Notes under the pieces: generated by a model
Told to the model about the DNA's origin: nothing
Database searches by the model: none
The model's input: only the letters and a program-made list of their open reading frames with translations
Shown here: positions 15,697 through 25,572 of the stretch, one piece after another
Position numbering within the stretch: position 1 is the stretch's first letter
Layout: each line of letters starts with the position of its first letter
Origin: Flavobacteriales bacterium UBA1993
GTDB lineage: Bacteria > Bacteroidota > Bacteroidia > Flavobacteriales_G > Salibacteraceae
Direction: 5' to 3'
Length of the DNA stretch: 60,927 nucleotides
Assembly (NCBI GenBank): GCA_002336485.1
Contig: DDCZ01000047.1
Span: forward strand, 1 to 60,927
Made by a program: the position numbers and the translations under genes

Positions 15697-16199
15697 TGGA
15701 AGAAATCGAAAATAAAGTCGCAAAAAGTGGCCTACTCACCATAGACCTTGAGGCATTAAAGCCGGATTGGAAAATCATGGGTTTTGACATGAGCGATGTC
15801 TTATATGAAGGCCTCGTATTGCGTGAAAAGGATTTTCGATCTTTTGTGAAATCTATGGATGTTGAGCAATATCGAGGGGCGCAGGTTTATATTAATTGCT
15901 CTACGGATGCCATTGTTCCGACATGGGCGTACATGCTAATAGGCACCACATTGAGTGGTGTTGCCATCCATTCAATTTCCGGAACAGAATCTCAATTGAA
16001 GGCAAAGCTATGGGAATCGTTTGTGGAGACACTAGACCTAAGTCAGTACGAAGGTCAGCGTGTCATTGTAAAAGGCTGTGGTGATGAGAATATTCCGATA
16101 TCCGCCTATATCAATCTGTCGGATCGATTGACGAAAGTGGTCAAAAGCCTTATGTTTGGTGAGCCATGCTCGACCGTGCCGCTTTTTAAGCAAAAATAA
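15696..16199 (+). CDS. DUF2480 family protein
   Basis: About 167 residues of the DUF2480 family, which in Bacteroidota follows sufE and the DUF59 gene. Recognisable blocks are IDLEALKP, DMSDVLYEGLVLREKDFR, NCSTDAIVPTWAYMLI and VIVKGCGDENIPISAY. There is no signal peptide; it is cytoplasmic. The start chosen is the ATG at 15696 overlapping the previous stop; a TTG one codon earlier is less likely. Conserved linkage to SUF genes suggests a role in Fe-S metabolism, but no biochemical function is known. It ends the operon, right before a strong hairpin. Confidence 0.85.
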   Translation: MEEIENKVAKSGLLTIDLEALKPDWKIMGFDMSDVLYEGLVLREKDFRSFVKSMDVEQYRGAQVYINCSTDAIVPTWAYMLIGTTLSGVAIHSISGTESQLKAKLWESFVETLDLSQYEGQRVIVKGCGDENIPISAYINLSDRLTKVVKSLMFGEPCSTVPLFKQK

Positions 16200-16225
16200 A
16201 GGCCCGCACTTTCGTGCCGGCCTTT
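16200..16225. terminator. Bidirectional terminator
   Basis: Hairpin AGGCCCGCAC-TTTC-GTGCCGGCCT with one mismatch, beginning one base after the DUF2480 stop. On the minus strand it is followed by TTTATTTTTG, so it also suits the convergent SPOR-like gene. Confidence 0.7.
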
Positions 16226-16244
16226 CCTCAATCCGCCCTTAGAT

Positions 16245-16910
16245 TTAATATCCTGACGTAGCATAGGCGAAGATCTCTTCTAAGTCATTCATTGCCACTT
16301 TTTGCCCATTCAAAAACTTGTTTACCTCCGCATACTCGTATCCTTTGTCTTGTAATGTGTCCTTAAATGATTCGGCCTCATCCAAAGAATTAAAGGTCCC
16401 TGCCGAATATGCAAATGTGCGATTGGGAAGGATTTCAAAACTCAACTCTTCCCCAATATCCTTCACAGAATGCCGGCTAATCGGAGTAACATAAGTGTCG
16501 AAATAGACCGTAAATGAAACGGCGTCTTCCTCTGGGATGCCCGTAATGTCGAACCAGATTTTGTTTCCCATCAACGCGAATGCATCGGCAGTCGAAATGC
16601 TTTCCTGATTGAAAAAAGGAATCAGCGTAACATCTTCTACACCTACATTTTTCGGTAGGCAAGGCATACTGCTCATAGCCTCTGCCAACGAGCGGTACGT
16701 TCCGTAGAATATGGTTAGACCCGCGTTCGTTCTGCTGATGGTGAACGATTCGTTTTTCCAGGATGGGTGTACACTTTCGGAAACAATTTTCCATTGAAAC
16801 ACCAAACTCTTGGGCAATTCCGGGTTGTAGATTTTAGATTGAGCCTTTGTTACACTTACGAAGGCCATTAATAATAATAAAGCGATAAATACTGGAGCTA
16901 ACTTTTTCAT
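16245..16910 (-). CDS. Exported SPOR-like domain protein
   Basis: About 221 residues after choosing the ATG at 16910, which starts the signal peptide KLAPVFIALLLLMAFVSV (cleavage near TKAQ). Two related segments, FYGTYRSLAEAMSS and the C-terminal YSAGTFNSLDEAESFKDTL with GYEYAEVNKFLNGQKV, follow the Bacteroidota SPOR-type repeat pattern (GTF-s-x-e-E-A-x-x-x-k ... G-y-x-x-A-x-v-x-x-F-x-N-G-x). SPOR domains bind denuded peptidoglycan, so a periplasmic, wall-associated role is plausible but inferred. It is a single gene sharing a 230-base divergent upstream region with the TonB-dependent receptor. Confidence 0.65.
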   Translation of the reverse strand: MKKLAPVFIALLLLMAFVSVTKAQSKIYNPELPKSLVFQWKIVSESVHPSWKNESFTISRTNAGLTIFYGTYRSLAEAMSSMPCLPKNVGVEDVTLIPFFNQESISTADAFALMGNKIWFDITGIPEEDAVSFTVYFDTYVTPISRHSVKDIGEELSFEILPNRTFAYSAGTFNSLDEAESFKDTLQDKGYEYAEVNKFLNGQKVAMNDLEEIFAYATSGY

Positions 16911-16987
16911 GTCATTAGATTTTGAGGTTTCGATGATGTTAGTGGTCATCACGATCGATCTAATGGAACGGAGTTATGAAGTATTCA

Positions 16988-17094
16988 ATATCAAAGACCA
17001 CAACTCCTCAGAAATAGTTGTCTGATATTTTGATAATACTGCATTTTGTAGAATAATGTTCTGTATAATTCGATCGGACAGTGTATTATTTCGA
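16988..17094. promoter_or_regulatory. Repeats in receptor/SPOR-gene intergenic region
   Basis: The divergent region holds two kinds of structure. First, a nested inverted repeat: ATATCA (16988) ... ACAACT (17000) ... AGTTGT (17016) ... TGATAT (17023-17028). Second, a direct repeat TGTATAATTCGA (17062-17073) / TGTATTATTTCGA (17082-17094) with a 20-base period. No TAnnTTTG box is evident. They may be regulator-binding sites for the TonB-dependent receptor gene; this is inference. Confidence 0.3.
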
Positions 17095-17140
17095 CAGAAT
17101 GCTACGTGGCTTCTTCGAAGTTATTTACCATTTTTGACCA

Positions 17141-19573
17141 ATGCGAAGTCTCCGCACCCTCTTCCTCCTTTTGATTCTTATGGTTGCTCAATCTGCCGTA
17201 TCGCAAGAGATCACACAAAGCGTTCGCGGCCGCGTGCTGGATAAAGACACGCGCCAACCCATTCCCGGAGTAAATGTTATTCTGATGGATGACACTATCA
17301 ACTTTAATGGTACCACGACCGATGGTGACGGGCGATACACATTGGAAAACTTAAGCCTGGGAAGGCACGAGATCCAATTCTCCTTTATTGGTTATCTACC
17401 TCAATATGTAAACAATGTGATCGTCAATTCAGGGCGGCAGACCATCCTGAATATTGAAATTGAAGAATCGGCGCAAGAACTGGAGGCCGTTGAGATAAGC
17501 GCAACCAGAGACGGAGATCCATTAAACGAAATGGCGATCGTGAGCGCACGCCAATTCAACATTGCCGAAACCGAACGCTATGCTGGCAGTCGCGGAGAGC
17601 CTTCTCGTATGGCTTCCAATTTTGCTGGCGTGCAAGGAGCCGATGACTCTCGTAACGACATAGTGATTCGAGGAAATTCGCCTCAGGCTATACTTTGGCG
17701 GCTCGAAGATGTTCCCATTTCCAACCCAAACCATTTCAACATACCTGGAACGGCTGGCGGATCGGTCAGCATCCTCAATAATAAAACGCTCGGCAATAGT
17801 GACTTCTATACAGGTGCATTCCCAGCAGAATTTGGCAACGCCAACGCCGGAGTTTTTGATCTAAACATGCGAAATGGCAACAACGAAAAGCATGAATTTA
17901 TTGGGCAGTTTGGTTTTCTTGGAACGGAGGCGCTGCTTGAAGGCCCGATCAGCCGCGAGAAAAACATCACATACATGGCCTCCTATAGGTATTCAACCCT
18001 CGCCCTCATAGGCGGTCTTGGAATTAACTACGGCACCGATGCGATTCCAAAATATCAAGATGCGTCGTTTAAAATTAATATCCCAGGAAAGGGTTCATCC
18101 TCTCTATCAATTTTTGGTGTTGGCGGGTGGAGCGACATCGACATTCTGATCAGCGATCAAGAAACCCCTGAGGAACGAAATATATACGGCGACAATGACC
18201 GGGACCAGTATTTCGGCTCGCAAATGGGTGTTTTGGGAGTGAGCTATACACGTGCGTTGAACGAAAAAACATATTGGAAGACAGTGGCAGCCTACAATCA
18301 TTCGCGGGTTGACTCTTACCACGAACTTGTCTATAGACACTTGGATTCATCCAACTCTTATCAAGTTGACTCGATGAGTCCACTGCTTGATTACACATTC
18401 GGAAATGACAAAATTGTCGCACATTCATTTATCAACTCAAAGTTGAATCGGCGCAACGTGATCAAATTTGGATTGGTGGCTGAGCAGATATATTTCAACT
18501 ATGTAGACAGCACCTGGATTTTCGATTCTACCCAAGCCGACTACCTTGATTGGCGCGTTCGGTTTAACACCGCTATTTCCGCGCAGCTGGTGCAACCCTA
18601 TGTGCAATGGAAACACCGTACCGACAATGGATTGACCGTAACGGCAGGACTCCACGCACAGTATTTCACTCTGAGTCATTCGGTGAGTTGGGCAGAACCA
18701 AGACTTGCGATGCGAAAAACATTTAAAGACGGAAGTTCATTCACCGCCGGAGCAGGGATGCACTCACAAGTGCAGCCATACTATATGTACTTCTATAGTC
18801 TTCAAGCAAACTCCGACGGCACACGGGCGCTTCACAACAAGACCATGGATTTTTCCTATTCCGCGCATGGTGTAATGGGGTATGAACGCATGCTTGACAA
18901 GCGACTTCGGTTCAAATCAGAAGTGTATTACCAGCAACTATGGAACATTCCAGTCGAGGTCGTTTCTAGTTCATTCTCATTGGCAAATACAGGGAGCGGA
19001 TTCGAACGATTTTTCCCAGATACTCTTGCAAACGATGGAAGTCAAACAAATTTTGGTATTGAGTTTACGCTGGAAAAATACTTCGCCAGAACCTATTATT
19101 TTCTAGCCACACTTTCCGTTTTTGATAGCAAGTATAAAGGGAGCGACGGTGTATTACGAAACACGGATTTCAACGGCCGTTACGCAACGAATGCCGTTTT
19201 TGCTAAGGAGTTCACCCTTTCTAAAAAGTCTATGATCTCGGTTGGCGCTAAGATAACCGCGGTTGGCGGGAAGTGGTATGGGCCGCCTGACGTTGCGTTG
19301 AGCAACCAAACCAAAGAATTAGAGGTGATCGACTCGCTGCGTAACACCAAGCAGTTTCCAGATTATTTCAGGGCAGACTTGAAAGTAAACTATCGCTTAA
19401 ATGCCAAGCGTATGACCCACGAAGTAGGCATCGATATCGTGAACCTTTTTGGGACGAAGAATGTGCTAAGTCTGACCTATGCGCCTGATGAAAGCAACGA
19501 TCCAAATAAATCAATACGTAGGGAGTACCAACTCGGAAGGCTTCCTCTATTCTACTATAGAATTTCGTTCTAG
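17141..19573 (+). CDS. TonB-dependent receptor with carboxypeptidase-like domain
   Basis: 810 residues. Signal peptide at 1-21 (ending AVSQ). Residues about 26-115 form the carboxypeptidase-regulatory-like domain (VRGRVLDKDTRQPIPGVNVI, DGRYTLENLSLGRHEIQ). A plug domain follows (about 120-240, with NDIVIRGNSP and YTGAFPAEFGNANAGVFDL), then a 22-strand-type barrel ending in an aromatic residue (FYYRISF), as outer-membrane proteins do. It imports an unknown substrate energised by TonB. No SusD-like partner is adjacent, so a glycan SusCD role is unlikely; siderophore, vitamin or peptide is possible. Its stop overlaps that of the convergent PurF-like gene in CTAG. Confidence 0.88.
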   Translation: MRSLRTLFLLLILMVAQSAVSQEITQSVRGRVLDKDTRQPIPGVNVILMDDTINFNGTTTDGDGRYTLENLSLGRHEIQFSFIGYLPQYVNNVIVNSGRQTILNIEIEESAQELEAVEISATRDGDPLNEMAIVSARQFNIAETERYAGSRGEPSRMASNFAGVQGADDSRNDIVIRGNSPQAILWRLEDVPISNPNHFNIPGTAGGSVSILNNKTLGNSDFYTGAFPAEFGNANAGVFDLNMRNGNNEKHEFIGQFGFLGTEALLEGPISREKNITYMASYRYSTLALIGGLGINYGTDAIPKYQDASFKINIPGKGSSSLSIFGVGGWSDIDILISDQETPEERNIYGDNDRDQYFGSQMGVLGVSYTRALNEKTYWKTVAAYNHSRVDSYHELVYRHLDSSNSYQVDSMSPLLDYTFGNDKIVAHSFINSKLNRRNVIKFGLVAEQIYFNYVDSTWIFDSTQADYLDWRVRFNTAISAQLVQPYVQWKHRTDNGLTVTAGLHAQYFTLSHSVSWAEPRLAMRKTFKDGSSFTAGAGMHSQVQPYYMYFYSLQANSDGTRALHNKTMDFSYSAHGVMGYERMLDKRLRFKSEVYYQQLWNIPVEVVSSSFSLANTGSGFERFFPDTLANDGSQTNFGIEFTLEKYFARTYYFLATLSVFDSKYKGSDGVLRNTDFNGRYATNAVFAKEFTLSKKSMISVGAKITAVGGKWYGPPDVALSNQTKELEVIDSLRNTKQFPDYFRADLKVNYRLNAKRMTHEVGIDIVNLFGTKNVLSLTYAPDESNDPNKSIRREYQLGRLPLFYYRISF

Positions 19574-21459
19574 TACGCCCGCTCTCGCTTGCCTTCAAAG
19601 AAGTTCATGTACGCCTTATTCACCACTCGGTTTCCTCCAGGAGTTGGGTAGTTTCCGCTGAAATACCAATCACCTCTGTGATCTGGACAGGCCTCGTGTA
19701 GCTCTTCAATACTTTGGAAAATGATCTCCAGGTCAGCGTTGAGGTCTTCTGGTCGAAGAATTTCCGCAACCTTTTTTGAAAGCTGGTCATCGGTAAATGG
19801 GTCGTACACCTTTTTCACATGATTTACCTGATCTATATTCTCCTTGTCTGAGACACATAGATCGTAGACTTCTTTCAAAATTTCTTCTTTTCCCGTGTCC
19901 TTAAGTAATGCCAGTGCAGCTTGAAAAACGCAAAAATCTTGGAGCAAGCTCATGTCTATACCGTAGCAATCTGGATATCGTATCTGAGGTGCACTAGACA
20001 CCACGACAATCTTTTTTGGTCCTAATCGGTCTAAGATTTTTAGAATACTACGCTTCAACGTTGTACCCCGAACGATTGAATCGTCAATCATGACGAGGTT
20101 GTCCTTCCCTCGTCTAATAGTTCCGTATGTAATATCATACACATGAGCTACAAGCTCATTTCGATCGCTATCCTGGGTAATAAAGGTGCGCAACTTCGCA
20201 TCCTTAATAGCCACCTTTTCAATACGTACACGCTCGTTTAACAGATTTCGAAGGGCCTCTTCATCTCCTTGAAGTTTTCCGATTTCCACGATCTTTCTTT
20301 CGCTGTGGAATTCTTCTAACCCTCTAACCATTCCGTAGAACGAAACTTCCGCCGTGTTAGGGATAAAGGAAAACACGCTATTGTCGAGGTCGGCATCAAT
20401 TGCCTGCAAAATACGCGGCACGACTAAGTTTCCGAGTGCTTTACGCTCTTTGTAAATGTCCATATCGCTACCTCGAGAAAAGTAGATCCGCTCAAATGAA
20501 CAAGAAAGTTTTTCACCTGGAGTTCGGATCATATCCATGCTCACTGACCCATCCTTCTTAACGATTAGTGCATGACCTGGAGTTACTTCTTGAATTTGAT
20601 TAACCGTCAAGTTGAAGGCTGTTTGAATAACTGGTCGTTCGCTAGCGACAACGACAACTTCATCATCCTGATACCAAAACGCCGGTCGAATACCGTTCGG
20701 ATCACGAAGCACAAAGGCGTCGCCATTTCCAATAAGGCCGCACATAGCGTATCCACCATCGAAGTTGTGGGCAGATCGACTCAATATGTTTTGAATATCT
20801 AGATTCTTAGATATCATGCTGGTAATCTCCTGATTACCATATCCAAGGCGCTTGTATTTATGAAATAAAGCCTCATTTTCTTCATCCAGAAAGTGGCCGA
20901 TTTTTTCCAGAACCGTAACCGTATCCGCCTTCTTCTTTGGATGCTGGCCTAGGTCTACAAGCACGTTAAATTGCTCATCAACATTGGTCATATTGAAGTT
21001 GCCCGCTAGTACCAAGTTGCGTGTCATCCAGTTGTTCTGACGTAAAAATGGGTGACAGGCTTCTATACTATTGCCTCCATAGGTACCATACCTCAAGTGT
21101 CCTAAAAAGAGTTCGCCTGAAAACGGCGCATTTTCTTTTAACCATTCACTATCAGCAAGCTTCTCTTTATCGCCTTCGGCGATATCGTTAAACCTTCCAT
21201 GAACGTGATCAAAGATGTCTTGAATTGGTTTGTTGGAATTTGATCTGTGACGCGAAATGTATCGCGCTCCAGGTTCTACATCCAACTTAATATTTGCTAG
21301 TCCAGCCCCATCTTGCCCACGGTTGTGCTGTTTCTCCATTAGGAGATACATTTTGTTTAGGCCATAGAATGGCGTACCGTACTTATCTTGGTAATACTGG
21401 AGTGGTTTTAAGAGGCGAACCATTGCGATTCCACACTCATGCTTTATTTGATCACTCAT
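19570..21459 (-). CDS. Amidophosphoribosyltransferase-like protein (long Bacteroidota form)
   Basis: 629 residues, longer than E. coli PurF (about 505). The nucleophilic Cys of the class II glutamine amidotransferase domain is Cys9 (KHECGIAMVRLL), implying removal of a short propeptide. The glutaminase domain continues through QHNRGQDGAG and LGHLRYGTYG. The phosphoribosyltransferase domain has the PRPP loop VMIDDSIVRGTT (about 450-462). PurF converts PRPP and glutamine to phosphoribosylamine, the first step of purine synthesis. The roughly 630-aa version is widespread in Bacteroidota and may be a paralogue beside a canonical PurF, so I leave the symbol open. It is a single gene. Confidence 0.85.
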   Translation of the reverse strand: MSDQIKHECGIAMVRLLKPLQYYQDKYGTPFYGLNKMYLLMEKQHNRGQDGAGLANIKLDVEPGARYISRHRSNSNKPIQDIFDHVHGRFNDIAEGDKEKLADSEWLKENAPFSGELFLGHLRYGTYGGNSIEACHPFLRQNNWMTRNLVLAGNFNMTNVDEQFNVLVDLGQHPKKKADTVTVLEKIGHFLDEENEALFHKYKRLGYGNQEITSMISKNLDIQNILSRSAHNFDGGYAMCGLIGNGDAFVLRDPNGIRPAFWYQDDEVVVVASERPVIQTAFNLTVNQIQEVTPGHALIVKKDGSVSMDMIRTPGEKLSCSFERIYFSRGSDMDIYKERKALGNLVVPRILQAIDADLDNSVFSFIPNTAEVSFYGMVRGLEEFHSERKIVEIGKLQGDEEALRNLLNERVRIEKVAIKDAKLRTFITQDSDRNELVAHVYDITYGTIRRGKDNLVMIDDSIVRGTTLKRSILKILDRLGPKKIVVVSSAPQIRYPDCYGIDMSLLQDFCVFQAALALLKDTGKEEILKEVYDLCVSDKENIDQVNHVKKVYDPFTDDQLSKKVAEILRPEDLNADLEIIFQSIEELHEACPDHRGDWYFSGNYPTPGGNRVVNKAYMNFFEGKRERAY

Positions 21460-21472
21460 GGTTTTGAACTGC

Positions 21473-21480
21473 CAAAGTTA
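21473..21480 (-). promoter_or_regulatory. Putative -7 box of the PurF-like gene
   Basis: TAACTTTG on the minus strand (consensus TAnnTTTG), 13 bases before the ATG at 21459. No -33 TTG at the usual distance was found, so confidence is limited. Confidence 0.35.
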
Positions 21481-21606
21481 ATACGATTTTCATCCTGAAT
21501 GCTTCCTAATTGACCATCATTTTGCAGCAACGAATCCATCATACACTACGTCTATTTAAAGGTTGCGTGCACCCAATGGGTTAATTTAATGCCTTAAGTT
21601 CGAACA

Positions 21607-24600
21607 TTGTACAAACTCCTTACATACTTATTTCTTTTTCTTATACCAATAGTTGGTTTTGGACATCAAGATCCACCGGCAGTTAAGTATCAAGAAAACA
21701 AGGGACAGTGGGGTAAAGACTTGATATTTTTGGGCAAAGCACCCAACATGGATGTTATGGTCGGTCAAGGCAAGTTTATGCTTCAACTTCGAAGCGAATC
21801 GGACTATGCACTTATTCATGACATACACCACGGTCTAGCCGAAATTCCGGATAGCATGGCAATTCACTTTCACAATATTGAATTTGACTTGGTTAATAGC
21901 CACGGAAACAAACCTGTTGGGCAAAAAAAATTAGGTGATTATGTGAACTATTTTCTTGGGGACGACCCCAACCGTTGGCAAGGAGGTGTGAAACAATTCG
22001 AAGACGTGCACATGTCAAGCATCTATCCAGGTGTTGACTTTATTCTTTCCAGCTTGAGTGCTTCCATCAAATATGAATTCAGAGCTTCTAGCGGGGCTGA
22101 CATTGAACAAATAAAATTCAAGATTCGCGGTGCCGACACACTATTTATTGAGGACAATCGACTGCACCTGCAAAACTCGGTGGATGAACTAATTGACGAG
22201 CAGCCAATTGCTTGGCAAATTGTGGAGGGCGAAAAACGATTTGTGAAATGCCTATACGACCTAGCTTCTGACACTTTAGGATTCAGCATTCCAACGTATG
22301 ACCCGAAATACCCACTGGTAATTGATCCAACCCTGATCTTTTCTACGTTCACTGGGTCGAGCACCGACAACTGGGGATCAACGGCCACCTACGACAGCCT
22401 CGGTAATCTTTACGCTGGCGGTATAGCGATAACCACACTCACGGGCTCGATGAATGGATATCCGACCACAACTGGAGCGTTTCAATCTTCATATCAGGGA
22501 GGTGCGGGATCGTTTCCAAATCAGCCATATGGGACAGATATTGTGATCTCAAAATTTGATGACGATGGGGCGAGTTTAATCTATTCAACCTATTTAGGCG
22601 GAAACAACAATGAGATTCCCCACAGCCTTGTGGTAAACAATAACAACCAACTGTATGTGTTGGGCACAACATCCAGTAGCAATTTCCCTGTTACAGGAAG
22701 CGCCTACGACGGCACGTTTAATGGCGGTTCCAGTATCGGCGCCGGCACAGGAGGGAACAATAATTCAAGCGGAGTACAATATCCGAATGGCTCAGACATT
22801 CTCATTACTAAGTTTAACGCAAACGGAACAGGCCTAGTGGCCAGCACCTACATTGGCGGATCAGGTAATGACGGCATCAACTTGAGCGATACGCTACAAA
22901 AAGCTTATTCAGATGAATTTCGAGGAGAAATTATTGTAGACAACAATGACAATTGTTATGTGGCAACGAGCTCAGGGTCATCAAACTTCCCCATCGTTAA
23001 TGGTTTTCAATCTACCTACGGCGGAGGCTTAACGGATGGGGTTGTATTTAAGTTTAACTCAAGCCTGTCTAGCCTATTGTGGTCTTCATATATCGGAGGA
23101 ACCGACGCCGATGCGGCCTATTCGTTGCAGTTCGACCCAAATCTGAATGTATTCGCAACTGGAGGCACAAAGAGCAATAACTTCCCCACCACCTCAGGTG
23201 TAATTCATCCTACTTTTCAAACCGGTTCAGCAGACGGTTGGGTGGCGAAAATCAGCAACAATGGACAAACACTCCAGGCTTCAACATATTTAGGCACAAA
23301 CGATTACGATCAAAGTTTCTTTGTTCAGCTCGACCTGCAGGGCAATGTGTACTGCGTTGGTCAAACACTCGGTGCATACCCGATTGGTCCAAGCTGGGTC
23401 TATTCAGTAAACAATAGCGGTCAATTTCTCCACAAGCTGAGCAACAACCTTCAAACTACCATCTTCTCCACACGTTGGGGGTCGGGCAATAGTGCTATTA
23501 ACCTCTCCTTGTCAGCGTTTCTAGTTAATCAATGTAACCACATTTTTATCGCAGGATGGGGCGGCACTCTCTTCGGATCAGGTTCGATAACAAGCGGCAG
23601 CTCAACTACCACTGGCCTGCCGACTACAAGCAATTCCTATCAGCAGACGACCGATGGCAACGATCTATACTTCATTGTATTTGAGGATAGTGCCAAGGCC
23701 GTGCTTTTTGCTTCATTTTTTGGAGGCACAGGAAATACGGGCCGTGAACATGTTGATGGAGGTACAAGTCGATTCGACAAAAAGGGAATTATCTATCAGG
23801 CCGTTTGCGCTGGATGTGGGGGCGGCAATGCATTCCCGACCACAACAGGTGCTTACGCGACCAGCAACGGTAGCAATAATTGCAATCTAGGTGCAATAAA
23901 GTATGATTTGGTAACCCTTGAGGCCGAGGCAGATATTGACGGACCGTTGGAAATTTGCGTAAACGATTCCATTCAATTCCAGAATGAAAGTTTTGGCGGA
24001 TCCCTTTATTTGTGGGATTTTGGGGATGGAAACTCAAGCGATGAATTTGAACCCAAACACGCTTATACAACCGCAGGAAACTATGATGTCATTCTAATTA
24101 TCTACGACTCCGTGAGTTGCATTTTTGCAGATACGGACACAATCTCGCTTGTCGTAATTCCAGGCCCACACGCTAACGTTGGGTCGTTGCCCAGGGTTTG
24201 TCCAGATACTCCTGTGCAGTTAAGCGCTTCGGGTGGATTAACATATCAATGGTCTCCAGGTGGAAAATTGAACGATCCATTCAGCGCCACGCCGATTGCA
24301 AATGTTGAAGTCACAACGTGGTTTACGGTTTCGGTTACCGACAGCTGCGGCACGGATACCGCAAGAGTTGAACTGCGCGTGTTCCCCGATAAAACCAGTG
24401 CCATTGAGGATACAGCACTCTGCCAAGGGCTGTCCGGCAGATTATGGGCGCAAGGTGGGCTCAGCTATCAATGGACGCCAGGAGTCTACCTGTCATCATC
24501 AAATAGCGCCACACCTTTATGTTCACCAGACACTACGACGGCTTATATCGTTACAATCATTGATTCCTTTCAATGTGTGCGTCGGCATCCAGTGAAAGTG

Positions 24601-25572
24601 TTCGTTGAAGGGTTCCTACCTCAGGTTGAAGCATGGGGCGATAGCACAGTATGTCAGGGTGATCGTGTGTTGCTGAGTGCTTCCGGAACGAACAACTATG
24701 AATGGGATCCAAAGACTTGGGTTCTAGACCCGTTCTTACCCTCAACGCCTGCATATCCGGAGAAAACAACGACATACTATGTTCGCACATTCAATTCTTG
24801 TGGCTCTGCATACGACAGCATTCTCATCGTAGTAAACCCGATCGACTTGCAGGCATTTTCAGACACTGCAGTTTGCGCTGGGGATAGCGTCCACTTAGGG
24901 GCAACTGGAGCACTGATCTATAAATGGACTGGCGACGAATTCAATTTACCGAATTACAATCAGTTTCCCTCGATTCTACCCAATACGAACGGTTGGTATT
25001 ATGTACAGGGATCAAACATTCAGAAGTGTGAGCGAAATGACAGTCTTTTTGTGACGGTACATCCAAGGCCATATATAGACCTAAAAACCAACCCCGATAC
25101 CATAACTGGTTTATTCAATGTGCTGCTTGTTGCAGAAACCTCGGGACCACATAAATGGATTTCAGATGGATACGTGCCCTGTGCAAATTGCGACTCGATT
25201 ATCGTCTATCCTTACTACGAAACGGAATATTTCATTGAAGTTGTTGATTCAAACTCCTGTCGAGTAGCTGACAGTATCACGGTCGAAGCGATCAGTAAAA
25301 TCTTCGTCCCCAACACCTTTACGCCAAACGGAGATGGCTTTAATGATTTATTGATCGTGCAAGGCCACAACATTTTGAACTACGAAATTTCGATTCGAGA
25401 TCGCTGGGGAAGGCAAGTGTTTTTTAGCAAGGACATGATGAATCCTTGGGATGGGAGCAAAAACAATAATGGCAATAACATGGGTGAAGGTGTCTACTCG
25501 ATTGAAATAAAGTATCGAGTCTTGCCTGAAGAGGATTTAATCCAAATTGGTACGGTTACGTTACTCAGATAA
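21607..25572 (+). CDS. Giant SBBP/PKD protein with gliding-motility type B C-terminus
   Basis: 1321 residues; the signal peptide ends near VGFG. An N-terminal domain follows at about 25-240 (YQENKGQWGKDLIFLGK, the DUF7948-type head of SBBP proteins). Next come repeated SBBP-like beta segments (FSTFTGSSTDNWGS, YSTYLGGNNNE, ASTYIGGSGNDG, WSSYIGGTDADA; about 240-700). A PKD domain (LYLWDFGDGNSSDEFEPKHA, about 790-850) and several Ig-like Cys-containing modules complete the middle. The end is a CHU_C / gliding-motility type B sorting domain (FVPNTFTPNGDGFNDLLIVQ ... GVYSIEIKY). It should be exported by T9SS and displayed at the surface, probably as an adhesin. The only start is TTG at 21607, 9 bases after an in-frame TAA. 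The 3' end overlaps the dioxygenase gene by 8 bases. Confidence 0.88.
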   Translation: MYKLLTYLFLFLIPIVGFGHQDPPAVKYQENKGQWGKDLIFLGKAPNMDVMVGQGKFMLQLRSESDYALIHDIHHGLAEIPDSMAIHFHNIEFDLVNSHGNKPVGQKKLGDYVNYFLGDDPNRWQGGVKQFEDVHMSSIYPGVDFILSSLSASIKYEFRASSGADIEQIKFKIRGADTLFIEDNRLHLQNSVDELIDEQPIAWQIVEGEKRFVKCLYDLASDTLGFSIPTYDPKYPLVIDPTLIFSTFTGSSTDNWGSTATYDSLGNLYAGGIAITTLTGSMNGYPTTTGAFQSSYQGGAGSFPNQPYGTDIVISKFDDDGASLIYSTYLGGNNNEIPHSLVVNNNNQLYVLGTTSSSNFPVTGSAYDGTFNGGSSIGAGTGGNNNSSGVQYPNGSDILITKFNANGTGLVASTYIGGSGNDGINLSDTLQKAYSDEFRGEIIVDNNDNCYVATSSGSSNFPIVNGFQSTYGGGLTDGVVFKFNSSLSSLLWSSYIGGTDADAAYSLQFDPNLNVFATGGTKSNNFPTTSGVIHPTFQTGSADGWVAKISNNGQTLQASTYLGTNDYDQSFFVQLDLQGNVYCVGQTLGAYPIGPSWVYSVNNSGQFLHKLSNNLQTTIFSTRWGSGNSAINLSLSAFLVNQCNHIFIAGWGGTLFGSGSITSGSSTTTGLPTTSNSYQQTTDGNDLYFIVFEDSAKAVLFASFFGGTGNTGREHVDGGTSRFDKKGIIYQAVCAGCGGGNAFPTTTGAYATSNGSNNCNLGAIKYDLVTLEAEADIDGPLEICVNDSIQFQNESFGGSLYLWDFGDGNSSDEFEPKHAYTTAGNYDVILIIYDSVSCIFADTDTISLVVIPGPHANVGSLPRVCPDTPVQLSASGGLTYQWSPGGKLNDPFSATPIANVEVTTWFTVSVTDSCGTDTARVELRVFPDKTSAIEDTALCQGLSGRLWAQGGLSYQWTPGVYLSSSNSATPLCSPDTTTAYIVTIIDSFQCVRRHPVKVFVEGFLPQVEAWGDSTVCQGDRVLLSASGTNNYEWDPKTWVLDPFLPSTPAYPEKTTTYYVRTFNSCGSAYDSILIVVNPIDLQAFSDTAVCAGDSVHLGATGALIYKWTGDEFNLPNYNQFPSILPNTNGWYYVQGSNIQKCERNDSLFVTVHPRPYIDLKTNPDTITGLFNVLLVAETSGPHKWISDGYVPCANCDSIIVYPYYETEYFIEVVDSNSCRVADSITVEAISKIFVPNTFTPNGDGFNDLLIVQGHNILNYEISIRDRWGRQVFFSKDMMNPWDGSKNNNGNNMGEGVYSIEIKYRVLPEEDLIQIGTVTLLR

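Noticed and set aside
17021..17045. Fur-box-like GATAAT sequence upstream of the TonB-dependent receptor
   Set aside because: Only one GATAAT-like hexamer is present, without the required repeat or inverted partner.
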